From Polyangiaceae bacterium (GTDB lineage Bacteria; Myxococcota_A; Polyangia; Polyangiales; Polyangiaceae), in NCBI GenBank assembly GCA_013361525.1, contig JABFXY010000028.1:16470-80469 (forward strand): 64,000 nucleotides of DNA. The letters run 5' to 3'. The translations under genes and the position numbers were made by a program. Every line of letters starts with the position of its first letter. Positions within the stretch are counted from its first letter, which is position 1. The notes beneath the pieces are model-generated. The model did not search any database and was not told where the DNA came from. It saw only the letters and a list, made by a program, of their open reading frames with translations. This document shows, one piece after another, positions 34,619 through 42,285 of this stretch.

Positions 34619-36463
34619 ATGAAGTCGATTCGAGCCCGCTTTGCTTGCGTGTTGGCGTTGAGCTTCGTCGTGGCATGTGGTGACGACTCCGCCCCCGTCG
34701 GTGGCGGCGGCGAAGGTGGTGGGACGGGTGGTAGCGGCGCGTCCGGCGGCGGAGGCGAAGGCGAGGGCGCCGGTACACCGATCAACGGCGGAGGCGGTGA
34801 GGGTGGTGACGGCGGTGGAACAACGGATCCGCAGGTCGCCGAGATCACCATCGAAGCCAAAGGCTTCTGCACGGAGAGCTGCTTCTGGCTCCACATCGGC
34901 GAGACGCGTCAGCTCATCGCGCACGTCCTCGATGAATCGGGCAACGAGCTCACCTTGCCGATCACCTGGTCCGTCAACGACGACGCGATTCTCAGCGTCG
35001 ATGCGAATGGGCTCACCGAGGGCCTGACTGCCGGTCCCGTGGTCGTCACGGCGACGGCCGGCGGCGTCAGCGGGACGGCCGACATGGAGGTGCTGCCGGC
35101 CGAGGTTGCGTCGATCGAGATCACGCCGAAGCTCGCGCAGCTCGGCGCCGTCGGGCAGACGCAGGCCTTCACTGCCGTCGCGTACGACGGAGACGGCAAC
35201 GAGCTGCCGGACGCAGAAATCAGCTGGCTCACCGCCAACCCCGACGTCGCATCGATCGACGCGAACGGCGTGCTCACCGGCGTCGGTCAGGGTCACACGA
35301 TCGTCCTCGCGGGCAGCGGATTCGCCGAAGGCTGGGCCGAAGCGATCGTCGTGAGCCCGGTGCCGACCGGTCAGCCGTGGGTCGTGTCGAGTATCGCCGG
35401 CGGCGGTCCGCACGGCTGCGCGGTCCATGGCGCGGGCGACCTGTCTTGCTGGGGCTGGAACTACTTCGGCCAGCTCGGCAACGGCGAGTTCCTCGGCTCG
35501 ACGGAGTTCGAAGACGTCGCGGTCCCCGTCGTGGGCGACCAGACCTGGGCCTCGGTCACGGCCGGCCTTTATCACACGTGCGCCCTCACCACCGCCGGTG
35601 CCGCCTATTGCTGGGGCTCCGGCTCGTCAGGCGAGGTCGGCACGGGTGATCCGACCATCCTCGGCTCGCCGACGCCGTTCCAGGTCGTCGGCGGTTTGAC
35701 GTTCTCGCAGATCTCCGCCGGCGGTTCGCACACCTGCGGCATCACGCCGACCGGAGCCCTCTACTGCTGGGGTGGCAACTTCAACGGCGCCGTCGGTGAC
35801 GGCACCACGACGAATCGTTTCGCGCCGGTTCCCGTCGCGGAGGGCTCGACGTTCCTCGACGTCGCGACGAGCCTCTGGGCGACGTGCGCGGTTCGCAGCG
35901 ACAACGCGGTCCTCTGCTGGGGTGAAAACGCGCAAGGCGAGCTCGGCAACGGCACGCCGCTCGGCACGGTGGCGCTGTCTCCGGGGCTCGTCTCCGGCGG
36001 CATCGAGCTCACCAACATCGACGCGTACGGCTCGACGTTCTGCGGCGTCGCGCCCGACCAGCACGTGCGGTGCTGGGGTCGCAACGACACCGGCCAACTG
36101 GCCGACGGCACCTACGACCACGCGCTCGAGCCGCTCGACCTCGACTCGACACGCACGTTCTCGGCGGTCGCGGCTGGCGCGCACCACGTCTGCGCGATCG
36201 CGACGACGGGTGAGACGTATTGCGCAGGCGACGGCTTCTACGGCCAGCTCGGTAACGGCCCCCTCGACGGTTCCACCTCGCTCGTCGAGGTCACCGGCGA
36301 CCTGAGCTTCGTCGACATCTCGGCAGGCTCGCACTTCACCTGCGCCCGCGTCGCGTCGGGCGGCGCCTACTGCTGGGGCAGCGCCGACTCCGGTCAGCTC
36401 GGCACCGGCTTCGGCGGCCCGGGCCACTTCGCGTCGGTCCCCTGGCCGATGGCTACGCCGTAA
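34619..36463 (+). CDS. RCC1-repeat lipoprotein with bacterial Ig-like domains
   Basis: 614 residues from the ATG at 34619 with GCGAGG upstream. The signal MKSIRARFACVLALSFVVAC ends in a lipobox (VVAC), followed by a 45-residue Gly/Glu-rich linker. Two Ig-like (Big_2) domains follow: VAEITIEAKGF...GLTEGLTAGPVVVTAT and VASIEITPKLAQLGAVGQTQ...GVLTGVGQGHTIV. From about residue 260 to the end there are seven or so RCC1 repeats of the form HxCAL...AYCWGxNxxGQLGxG, for example HTCALTTAGAAYCWGSGSSG. The repeats form a beta-propeller used for protein binding. It is probably displayed on the outer membrane; ligand unknown. The extra upstream codons of the open frame lack support. Confidence 0.9.
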   Translation: MKSIRARFACVLALSFVVACGDDSAPVGGGGEGGGTGGSGASGGGGEGEGAGTPINGGGGEGGDGGGTTDPQVAEITIEAKGFCTESCFWLHIGETRQLIAHVLDESGNELTLPITWSVNDDAILSVDANGLTEGLTAGPVVVTATAGGVSGTADMEVLPAEVASIEITPKLAQLGAVGQTQAFTAVAYDGDGNELPDAEISWLTANPDVASIDANGVLTGVGQGHTIVLAGSGFAEGWAEAIVVSPVPTGQPWVVSSIAGGGPHGCAVHGAGDLSCWGWNYFGQLGNGEFLGSTEFEDVAVPVVGDQTWASVTAGLYHTCALTTAGAAYCWGSGSSGEVGTGDPTILGSPTPFQVVGGLTFSQISAGGSHTCGITPTGALYCWGGNFNGAVGDGTTTNRFAPVPVAEGSTFLDVATSLWATCAVRSDNAVLCWGENAQGELGNGTPLGTVALSPGLVSGGIELTNIDAYGSTFCGVAPDQHVRCWGRNDTGQLADGTYDHALEPLDLDSTRTFSAVAAGAHHVCAIATTGETYCAGDGFYGQLGNGPLDGSTSLVEVTGDLSFVDISAGSHFTCARVASGGAYCWGSADSGQLGTGFGGPGHFASVPWPMATP

Positions 36464-36492
36464 CGAGCGAGGCGTCGGAAGATAGAGAGAGA

Positions 36493-36621
36493 GGGGTCGC
36501 CAAGAGCGCCAAGGGCAGAAGGAGAAAGAGGAGCGAGAGGGTTTTGTTCGGTAACCGAACCCCCTCGTAGTCTCACCTCTCTCTTCTTCCTCTCTCTGCC
36601 CTTGGCGCCCTTGGCGACCCC
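36493..36621. repeat. Long palindromic hairpin repeat, copy B
   Basis: 129 bases. The left arm starts GGGGTCGCCAAGAGCGCCAA and the right arm ends CTTGGCGCCCTTGGCGACCCC; the purine tract AGAAGGAGAAAGAGGAG pairs with CTCTCTTCTTCCTCTCTC. An inner hairpin GGTTTTGTTCGGTAACCGAA...CCCC closes it. The left arm of this copy is nearly identical to the reverse complement of the right arm of copy A. It lies between two convergent genes and could terminate both. Confidence 0.85.
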
Positions 36622-36634
36622 TCTGTCTTTTCTC

Positions 36635-37072
36635 TCAGGGAGCAGGCGCGCGCACGAGCGGGGTGAACGCGGCTCGGAAGGCGTCGGACCACGGGGTGGG
36701 GCGGTTCGTGGTGTGGTCGAGGCGGACGAGGCGTGTGGCGCCTTCGGCGTAGACGACGTTGCCGTGGACGCTGTGGACCTTCGCGTCGATCGACAGGCTC
36801 GAGTTGCCGAGATGGGTCGGCATGAGCTCGACGCCGACCTCACCCTCGCCGCGGAAGGGCGCGCGGTATTGGATCCGGTGCTCCGCGACGACGTGCCACT
36901 TGTCGGGGTTCTTCTCGAGGCCGTCGTCCCAGTGGAAACCGAGCGCGTTGAAGAGCTCGCCGCGCGCTCGTTCGATGAAGAGCAAGTAGCGCACGTTGTG
37001 GAGGATGTTGAGCGCGTCGAGGTCGTCGAAGTAGACGCGCTGAACCGACCGAAACGGTGAGGTGATCTTCAT
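36635..37072 (-). CDS. Hotdog-fold acyl-CoA thioesterase
   Basis: 145 residues. The 4HBT-type active-site region is seen at the start: VQRVYFDDLDALNILHNVRY, with the catalytic Asp and the Asn-x-x-Tyr of the family, then LLFIERARGELFNALG. Strands HRIQYRAPFRGEGEVGVEL and SLSIDAKVHS complete the hotdog fold. Such enzymes cleave acyl-CoA (YbgC-like or 4-hydroxybenzoyl-CoA type); the substrate cannot be told. The start overlaps the nth stop by four bases (ATGA), so the two are co-translated. Convergent with the RCC1 gene across a long hairpin repeat. Confidence 0.87.
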   Translation of the reverse strand: MKITSPFRSVQRVYFDDLDALNILHNVRYLLFIERARGELFNALGFHWDDGLEKNPDKWHVVAEHRIQYRAPFRGEGEVGVELMPTHLGNSSLSIDAKVHSVHGNVVYAEGATRLVRLDHTTNRPTPWSDAFRAAFTPLVRAPAP

Positions 37073-37758
37073 CGCGGCGGCCGGTTCTTACGGCCGACGT
37101 TCTCCGCGCGGAAGGCCGACGGGCACAGCTCGTTGACCCCGCACGCGCTGCACGCGGGCTTGATCGCGAAGCAGACACGCCGGCCGTGGAAGATGAGCAC
37201 GTGCGAGAGCGGGTCCCATGTCTCGCGCGGGAAGAGCTTGCAGAGCGCGGGCTCGATCTTCTCGGGCGTCGTCTCTTTGGTGAAGCCGAGGCGCTGCGAG
37301 AGGCGCTGCACGTGCGTGTCGACGACGACGCCGTCGGGGATGTTCCACATCACACCGAGCACGACGTTCGCCGTCTTGCGCCCGACACCGGGGAGCTTCA
37401 CGAGCTCGTCGATCGATCTTGGAACCTCGCCGCCGTGTCGCTCGACGATGCCTTTCGCGAGGCCGACGATGTTCTTGCCCTTCTGGTTGTACATCCCGAG
37501 GCCGCCGGACCGGAGCGTCTCGGAGACCTCCGCGACCTCGGCTGCCGCGAGCGTCTTCGCGCTCGGGTACTTCGCGAAGAGGGCAGGGGTGACCTTGTTG
37601 ACGAGCTTGTCCGTCGTCTGCGCGCTGAGGACCGTCGCGACGATCAGCTGGTACGCGTCTTTGTGGTCGAGCTCGCAGTGCGCGTCGGGGTGGAGCTGCT
37701 GCAGCTTCTGAAAGATCTCCACCGCGCGCTCTTTCTGCGCAGCGAGGCCCTTCGGCAC
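37069..37758 (-). CDS. nth: Endonuclease III
   Basis: 229 residues from the GTG at 37758, close to the usual 211-220. The frame is open to an ATG at 38007, but that version would run through a palindromic repeat and overlap the upstream Fic-like gene by 68 bases, so I consider it less likely. The enzyme removes oxidised pyrimidines and nicks the abasic site. Helix-hairpin-helix LPGVGRKTANVVLGV carries the catalytic Lys and VVVDTHVQRLSQRLG the catalytic Asp. The 4Fe-4S ligands are C-x6-C-x2-C-x5-C in CFAIKPACSACGVNELC. It is coupled to the thioesterase by an ATGA overlap. Confidence 0.93.
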   Translation of the reverse strand: MPKGLAAQKERAVEIFQKLQQLHPDAHCELDHKDAYQLIVATVLSAQTTDKLVNKVTPALFAKYPSAKTLAAAEVAEVSETLRSGGLGMYNQKGKNIVGLAKGIVERHGGEVPRSIDELVKLPGVGRKTANVVLGVMWNIPDGVVVDTHVQRLSQRLGFTKETTPEKIEPALCKLFPRETWDPLSHVLIFHGRRVCFAIKPACSACGVNELCPSAFRAENVGRKNRPPR

Positions 37759-37837
37759 CTTGGCGATGGGCCGCCCCGGGACGGAGGCCGCACTGGGTGC
37801 GACCTTCCGTTTCGGGGCTGGTTTCGCTTGCTCCCCC

Positions 37838-37915
37838 GCGCGCGCACGACGGCTTGGGTCCCGCCCGGGGGGGGTGCTCGCTGCGCTCGCACTGGGCACC
37901 CAAGCCTGTGCGCGC
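37838..37915 (-). repeat. Palindromic dispersed repeat, copy 3
   Basis: 78 bases with arms GCGCGCACGACGGCTTGGGT and GGCACCCAAGCCTGTGCGCG. The block GGCTTGGGT/ACCCAAGCC is a perfect pair here. The inner hairpin is GTGCTCGCTGCGCTCGCAC, where copies 1 and 2 have C-G in place of the G-C pair near the loop. It lies between the Fic-like gene and nth, about 80 bases upstream of the preferred nth start, and is read through in frame by the longer nth open frame. Confidence 0.85.
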
Positions 37916-37939
37916 CCTTTGGTTGCCTTGTTGGGGGCT

Positions 37940-39331
37940 TTAGATGACGAACGGGCGCTTTCTCGCGTCTTGTTCGTCGAGGAACTTTTCGATGCTCGCA
38001 AGGCCATCTTCGACCGAGTCCTGCACGATGCGCAGGATCCTGTTGGGCTCCCCCTTGAGGGCTTCGTAATAACCCTGCCGCTCTTTGGCGTGGATGATCG
38101 CCGGCGGGTAGCCCGCCCGGTAGAGCAGCAGGTTCATGAAGAGGCGGGCGACCTTGCCGCTGTCCGACTGGAACGGGAAGACGCGAACGAGGTCGTAGTG
38201 AACGCGGGCCGCGACGCGAAGGGCGTTCTTCTTTCGCGTCTCCGGCTCGCCGAGCCAGTCGATGATCTGACGGACTTTGTAGGCGATTTTGTCGGGCGGC
38301 GCGTACTCGTGGAAGTACAGGCGATGTTGGGGGACGTCGCGGCGGTACTTCACCGTCTTCAGGTCGCCCTCGCTCGGATGAAGGATGAGGAAGATCTTCT
38401 TCATCACGTCGACGGTGACGGGCAGCCGCTTGCGCAGGCCCGAGTCGCGGACGTATTCGATTGCCTCGCGGTGCCGGCGGATCTCGTCGGCGGCGGGCTG
38501 GAGGCTCGAATCGGTGAGGATCGGCTCGGCGCTGAAGCCGGCCTGAATCTCCTCACGCGTGTAAACGGTGCCTTCGAGGGCGCTGTCGTGGCTGACCCAC
38601 GCCTGGTCGAACATCCCGTAGAACTCGCGGCGAGACGCCTCGTCGAGCGCTTCGAGGCGCTTTTCGATGCGGGAGAACCGCTCTTCCACGCTCGGCGGCG
38701 CCTCGACCTTGCGGACCGGGATCGGCAGCGCCGTCGATTGGACACCCGGGGCAGGGCGGTCGCTGGCCCTTCGAACCAGGGTGACCCCGCGGCCCGGCGG
38801 GGCGGTACGAGCCCGCGCCGACTCCTTCGGGGCGGGTGCGCCCGCCGGATGCGCCGAGCCGCTTTGGCTCGAGCGTGCGGGGACCAGCGTGAGGACGTCG
38901 CCGCCCTTTCGCGACTTCGGCGGGGGAAGCATCCCGCGGCCCGACGGAGCAGCCGCGCCGTTGCTCTTCGAGACGCCCCTGTCTCCCTTCGACGCCCCGG
39001 CCTTGGAAGGCGGTGCCTTCGGGACGGCGCCTCGAACCTCGAGCCCGCGCTTCGACGGCTCGGCCGCCGGCGCTTTCTTCGAGGGCGCCTCCGCCGCCTT
39101 CGCCTTGATGGGCTTGGAGGCCTTCGAAGGCTTCTTCGCCGCTGCCGGTTTCACCTTTTTGGAGGCCGATTTTTTGGCAGGCGCTTTGGCGGAAGGTTTC
39201 TTCCGCGCGGCAGCGCTCTTACCGGCCCCTTTCTTGGTGGGTGCGGCTTTCTTCTGAGCGGTGCGTCCGGCCGACTTCTTCTTGGCCGTCACAGCCTTTC
39301 CCTTGGCTTTTCCGGTGCGTTTTGCCGCCAT
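37940..39331 (-). CDS. Fic-like protein with degenerate active site and Lys/Ala-rich tail
   Basis: 463 residues. The first 100 are Lys/Ala/Pro-rich with KKPSAKAPAKKSASKK-type runs like histone H1 or HU tails, so DNA or RNA binding is likely. A Pro/Arg linker follows. The Fic part covers about 260-450. An inhibitory-helix motif is seen as SALEGTVYTREE (the S-x-x-x-E-G pattern), and the core helix as VHYDLVRVFPFQSDSGKVAR, where active enzymes have H-P-F-x-x-G-N-G-R: the catalytic His and the GNGR anion hole are changed to Phe and DSGK. The following LFMNLLLYRAGYPPAII and ERQGYYEAL match Fic. It may be an inactive or re-purposed AMPylase relative. A repeat lies between it and nth. Confidence 0.75.
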   Translation of the reverse strand: MAAKRTGKAKGKAVTAKKKSAGRTAQKKAAPTKKGAGKSAAARKKPSAKAPAKKSASKKVKPAAAKKPSKASKPIKAKAAEAPSKKAPAAEPSKRGLEVRGAVPKAPPSKAGASKGDRGVSKSNGAAAPSGRGMLPPPKSRKGGDVLTLVPARSSQSGSAHPAGAPAPKESARARTAPPGRGVTLVRRASDRPAPGVQSTALPIPVRKVEAPPSVEERFSRIEKRLEALDEASRREFYGMFDQAWVSHDSALEGTVYTREEIQAGFSAEPILTDSSLQPAADEIRRHREAIEYVRDSGLRKRLPVTVDVMKKIFLILHPSEGDLKTVKYRRDVPQHRLYFHEYAPPDKIAYKVRQIIDWLGEPETRKKNALRVAARVHYDLVRVFPFQSDSGKVARLFMNLLLYRAGYPPAIIHAKERQGYYEALKGEPNRILRIVQDSVEDGLASIEKFLDEQDARKRPFVI

Positions 39332-39413
39332 TTTTGCCCGCGCTCGCGAATCGCGCGCGAGGGTAATAAACGCGATCCCGATCCGTCAACGTCCATGACG
39401 TTGTTTCCGGCGG

Positions 39414-40997
39414 TCAATCGAGGGCGCGCGACACCGATAGAGGCCGCATCGTCGCAGTCTTCTTGTGCTGGTGCCGCTCCATTCGCAAAAGAATGTGATC
39501 GAGCAGCTCGACCGCTTCGACGACGAACGGGCCTTTGTTGAGCATCACGCACTCCGCCCGCCCGGACATGGCCGCGTCCGTGATCTCCGCGCGGGTCGGC
39601 AGCCCTTTGCGGGCCAGCCGATCGAGCACCTGTGTCGCCCAGATCACCGGGACGTGCGCCGCTTCGCAGAGCCACAACATCTCTTCCTGGATCTCGGCAA
39701 GCCGCTCGTATCCGCATTCGACCGCCATGTCTCCGCGGGCGATCATCACACCGAGCGGGCGCGTCCCCAAAGCGGCGAGCAGCAGGTTCGGGAGCTCGGA
39801 AAAGCCCCTCCGCGTCTCGATTTTCAGCACCAGCCCGAGCTTCGTTTTGCCGTCCCCGAGCCCTCGCAGCTCCGATTCGATGTCCGCCACGTCCCCCGGT
39901 CGTTGGGCGAACGAGAGCCCGACGATGTCCGCGAGCCGCGCGACCGTCTTTAGATCGTCTCGATCACTGGACGTAAGCGCGTCCAGGGCCAGGTCCGTAT
40001 CGGGCAGGTTGATCCCGAGGTCGGCGCGCACGCGCATCCCTTTGGCCTTCGCCTGAGTGACCCTGACGGTTGCGCCTGCCGGCCCGATCGCTTCCACGAC
40101 GCCGCTGAGCTTGCCGTCGTCGAGGAGCACCCGCTCGCCGACGCGTACATCGTCGAGCGCGCGCGCCGGAACGCACGGCACCTCTGCCGCCACGACGACC
40201 CCTCCAGCCTCGAACCGGGCCGGTACCCCGAGGCTCTTTTCTGTGGTCAATACGAACGGGTCGCCGGCGTGAAGGACGATCTCCGGCGCACACGGCCCGG
40301 TTCGCACCTTCGGCCCTCCTAGATCCATCTGGATGCGGCACGGCCTGCCTCGCTCGGCGGAGAGTCGACGCAGCGTGCCCGCCATCTTCTCCCACGCGTC
40401 GGCGTCGTCGTGCGCGCAGTTGATGCGCGCGGCGTCCATCCCCACCTCGAGGAGCCGTCGGATGAGCCCTTCGTCGGCGGCGGCAGAGCCCGGCATCGTC
40501 ACCATCACGTGCGTCGCCCGACGCGCCGGCCGCGCGCCGAGCAGCGCGAGCGTATGGGCTTCGAGCAAGCGCTCACCCTCGTCGAGGGACGGCGCACCTG
40601 CGCTCGGCGAGAGCGTCCTGTCCGTGTGGGTCAGCGCGTCGATCGCGCGGAGGATCGCGTCGATGTTCGAAAGGACATGGGACTCCGAGCGCCCCAGCGA
40701 CGAAAGCCCGAGGCGCGCGAGATCGACTTGGAGCGGTCGGACGTCGCTGCGTCTCAGCGCGAGGTAGTGGACGAAGTTGCGAACGCTGAGCGCGCTCTCT
40801 TCACCGCGCTCGTCGATCAGCGCGGCGTGGCGGTGCTCGGCGTCGAGGAGCCCTTCGCGCAGCGTCGCGAGCTGCTTGGCCGCGGTCTGGGCGAGATCGT
40901 CGTGCGAATTCGCTTCGGCGCGCGCTCGCCGACCGATGCGCGACGCTTCGATCGCGTCCATTCGGTGCACGTTCGAGTGAATCTGCGGGCGCTGCAT
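39414..40997 (-). CDS. Pyruvate-kinase-like protein with N-terminal extension
   Basis: 527 residues. The first 160 are helical and not part of pyruvate kinase. From about 163 the TIM barrel and B domain are recognisable: HVMVTMPGSAAADEGLIRRL, ARINCAHDD (usually R-L-N-F-S-H-G), MDLGGPKVRTG, LVLKIETRRGF with the catalytic Lys, VMIARGDMAVECG, and VIWATQVLDRLARKGLPTRA. The usual SGETAKG loop is replaced (MLNKGPFVVEAV), and the allosteric C-terminal domain is missing. It may act on phosphoenolpyruvate or a related enol phosphate, or be regulatory. Similar short forms with an N-terminal extension occur in some cyanobacteria and other bacteria. The upstream 109 bases are shared with the divergent lipoprotein gene. 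Confidence 0.75.
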   Translation of the reverse strand: MQRPQIHSNVHRMDAIEASRIGRRARAEANSHDDLAQTAAKQLATLREGLLDAEHRHAALIDERGEESALSVRNFVHYLALRRSDVRPLQVDLARLGLSSLGRSESHVLSNIDAILRAIDALTHTDRTLSPSAGAPSLDEGERLLEAHTLALLGARPARRATHVMVTMPGSAAADEGLIRRLLEVGMDAARINCAHDDADAWEKMAGTLRRLSAERGRPCRIQMDLGGPKVRTGPCAPEIVLHAGDPFVLTTEKSLGVPARFEAGGVVVAAEVPCVPARALDDVRVGERVLLDDGKLSGVVEAIGPAGATVRVTQAKAKGMRVRADLGINLPDTDLALDALTSSDRDDLKTVARLADIVGLSFAQRPGDVADIESELRGLGDGKTKLGLVLKIETRRGFSELPNLLLAALGTRPLGVMIARGDMAVECGYERLAEIQEEMLWLCEAAHVPVIWATQVLDRLARKGLPTRAEITDAAMSGRAECVMLNKGPFVVEAVELLDHILLRMERHQHKKTATMRPLSVSRALD

Positions 40998-41106
40998 GCC
41001 TTCGCTGGTGCACCGCTCGTGCCCCCTCGTGCTTCCATGGCAGCGCGCTCGTTGTTGCTTTCAACCCGTCGTTTGGTTCTCCTGGTGGGCGGAAAAGAGG
41101 AGTCCG

Positions 41107-42276
41107 ATGAATCGATACCTCGCGATCGTGGCCAAGGGGATGATCGTCCTTTTCGCGGCTTTGCCCGGCTGTGGCGACAGCGCGGCGACCGACGGTGAAG
41201 ACGGCGCGGGCGGCGAGGACGGCGGGGAGGGGGGAGAGGGCACAGGCGGGAGCGTCGAGGTTCCGAATCCGCTCACGAATCCGGAAGACGGCCCGCCCGC
41301 GGGCAATCCGGACGGCACGTGTGAAGTCCCCGCCGAGGCGGGCCTCGCCGACAGCTCCAGCCCGACGACGGTCGTCGGCTCGGGTACACCCGAGAGCTGC
41401 ACGGCGGACGCGTTCATCGACGCCGTCGCTCAAGGTGGCGTCATCACGTTCGACTGCGGTCCCGATCCGGTGACCATCACCGTCGATCGTCCCGCGAAGA
41501 TCTTCAACGACACCGGGCCCGAGATCGTGATCGACGGCGGCGGGCTCGTCAGCCTCAGCGGTGGAGGCAACTCGCGCATCCTGTACATGAATACATGCGA
41601 CGAGGCGCAGCACTGGACGACGCCCAATTGCGACAACCAAGATCACCCGCGGCTGACCGTGCAAAACCTCACGTTCATCGACGCGAGCTCGAAGAACGAG
41701 ACCGAGTTCGACGGCGGCGGTGCGATATGGGTCCGCGGCGGCCGCTTCAAGATCCTGAACTCGCGATTCTTCAACAACGTTTGCGCCGACGTGGGCCCGG
41801 ACGTGGGCGGCGCGGGAATTCGCGTCTTCAGTCAATACGAGGGTCTACCCGTCTATGTGGTGAACACCACGTTCGGCGGCGCCGAGGGGTTCGGCAATCG
41901 CTGCTCGAACGGCGGCGGTATCAGCAGCATCGGGGTCTCGTGGTCGATCTACAACAGCCTCTTTTCGCACAATGAGGCAATCGGCAACGGCGGCAACCCG
42001 GCGCAGGGCGGCACGCCCGGAGGCGGCAGCGGCGGCGCGATCTACAACGACGGAAACACGATGACGCTGTCGCTGTGCGGCGTGAGCATCACGGACAACG
42101 AGGTGGTCCAGCACGGCAGCGCCATCTTCTTCGTCACGAACGATCACACCGGCGACATCCGCATCGACAAGAGTGTCATCACGAACAACATCGGCGGCTC
42201 GTGGTATCCGACGTATCCGCAAATCTCCAATCACGACGACACGCCGATCGTCGTCACGGACTCCGTCATCGAGTGA
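41107..42276 (+). CDS. Beta-helix lipoprotein
   Basis: 389 residues from the ATG at 41107 with GAGGAG upstream. The signal MNRYLAIVAKGMIVLFAALPGC ends in a lipobox (LPGC), followed by a Gly/Glu/Asp linker. A Cys-rich part (CEVPAEAGLADSS...ESCTADAF) leads into a right-handed parallel beta-helix: VITFDCGPDPVTITVDRPAK, PEIVIDGGGLVSLSGGG, LTVQNLTFIDASS, FKILNSRFFNNVCAD and YVVNTTFGG are successive rungs, typical of Omp_PMP or pectate-lyase-like repeats. No catalytic set for lyase activity is visible. It is probably a surface adhesin or polysaccharide-binding protein. It converges on the hybrid kinase gene with nine bases between. Confidence 0.82.
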   Translation: MNRYLAIVAKGMIVLFAALPGCGDSAATDGEDGAGGEDGGEGGEGTGGSVEVPNPLTNPEDGPPAGNPDGTCEVPAEAGLADSSSPTTVVGSGTPESCTADAFIDAVAQGGVITFDCGPDPVTITVDRPAKIFNDTGPEIVIDGGGLVSLSGGGNSRILYMNTCDEAQHWTTPNCDNQDHPRLTVQNLTFIDASSKNETEFDGGGAIWVRGGRFKILNSRFFNNVCADVGPDVGGAGIRVFSQYEGLPVYVVNTTFGGAEGFGNRCSNGGGISSIGVSWSIYNSLFSHNEAIGNGGNPAQGGTPGGGSGGAIYNDGNTMTLSLCGVSITDNEVVQHGSAIFFVTNDHTGDIRIDKSVITNNIGGSWYPTYPQISNHDDTPIVVTDSVIE

Positions 42277-42285
42277 CGGTTTGGA

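Noticed and set aside
39061..39331. Lys/Ala-rich start of the Fic-like gene as a separate histone-like gene
   Set aside because: The frame is continuous into the Fic part with no stop or internal ribosome-binding site at the border.
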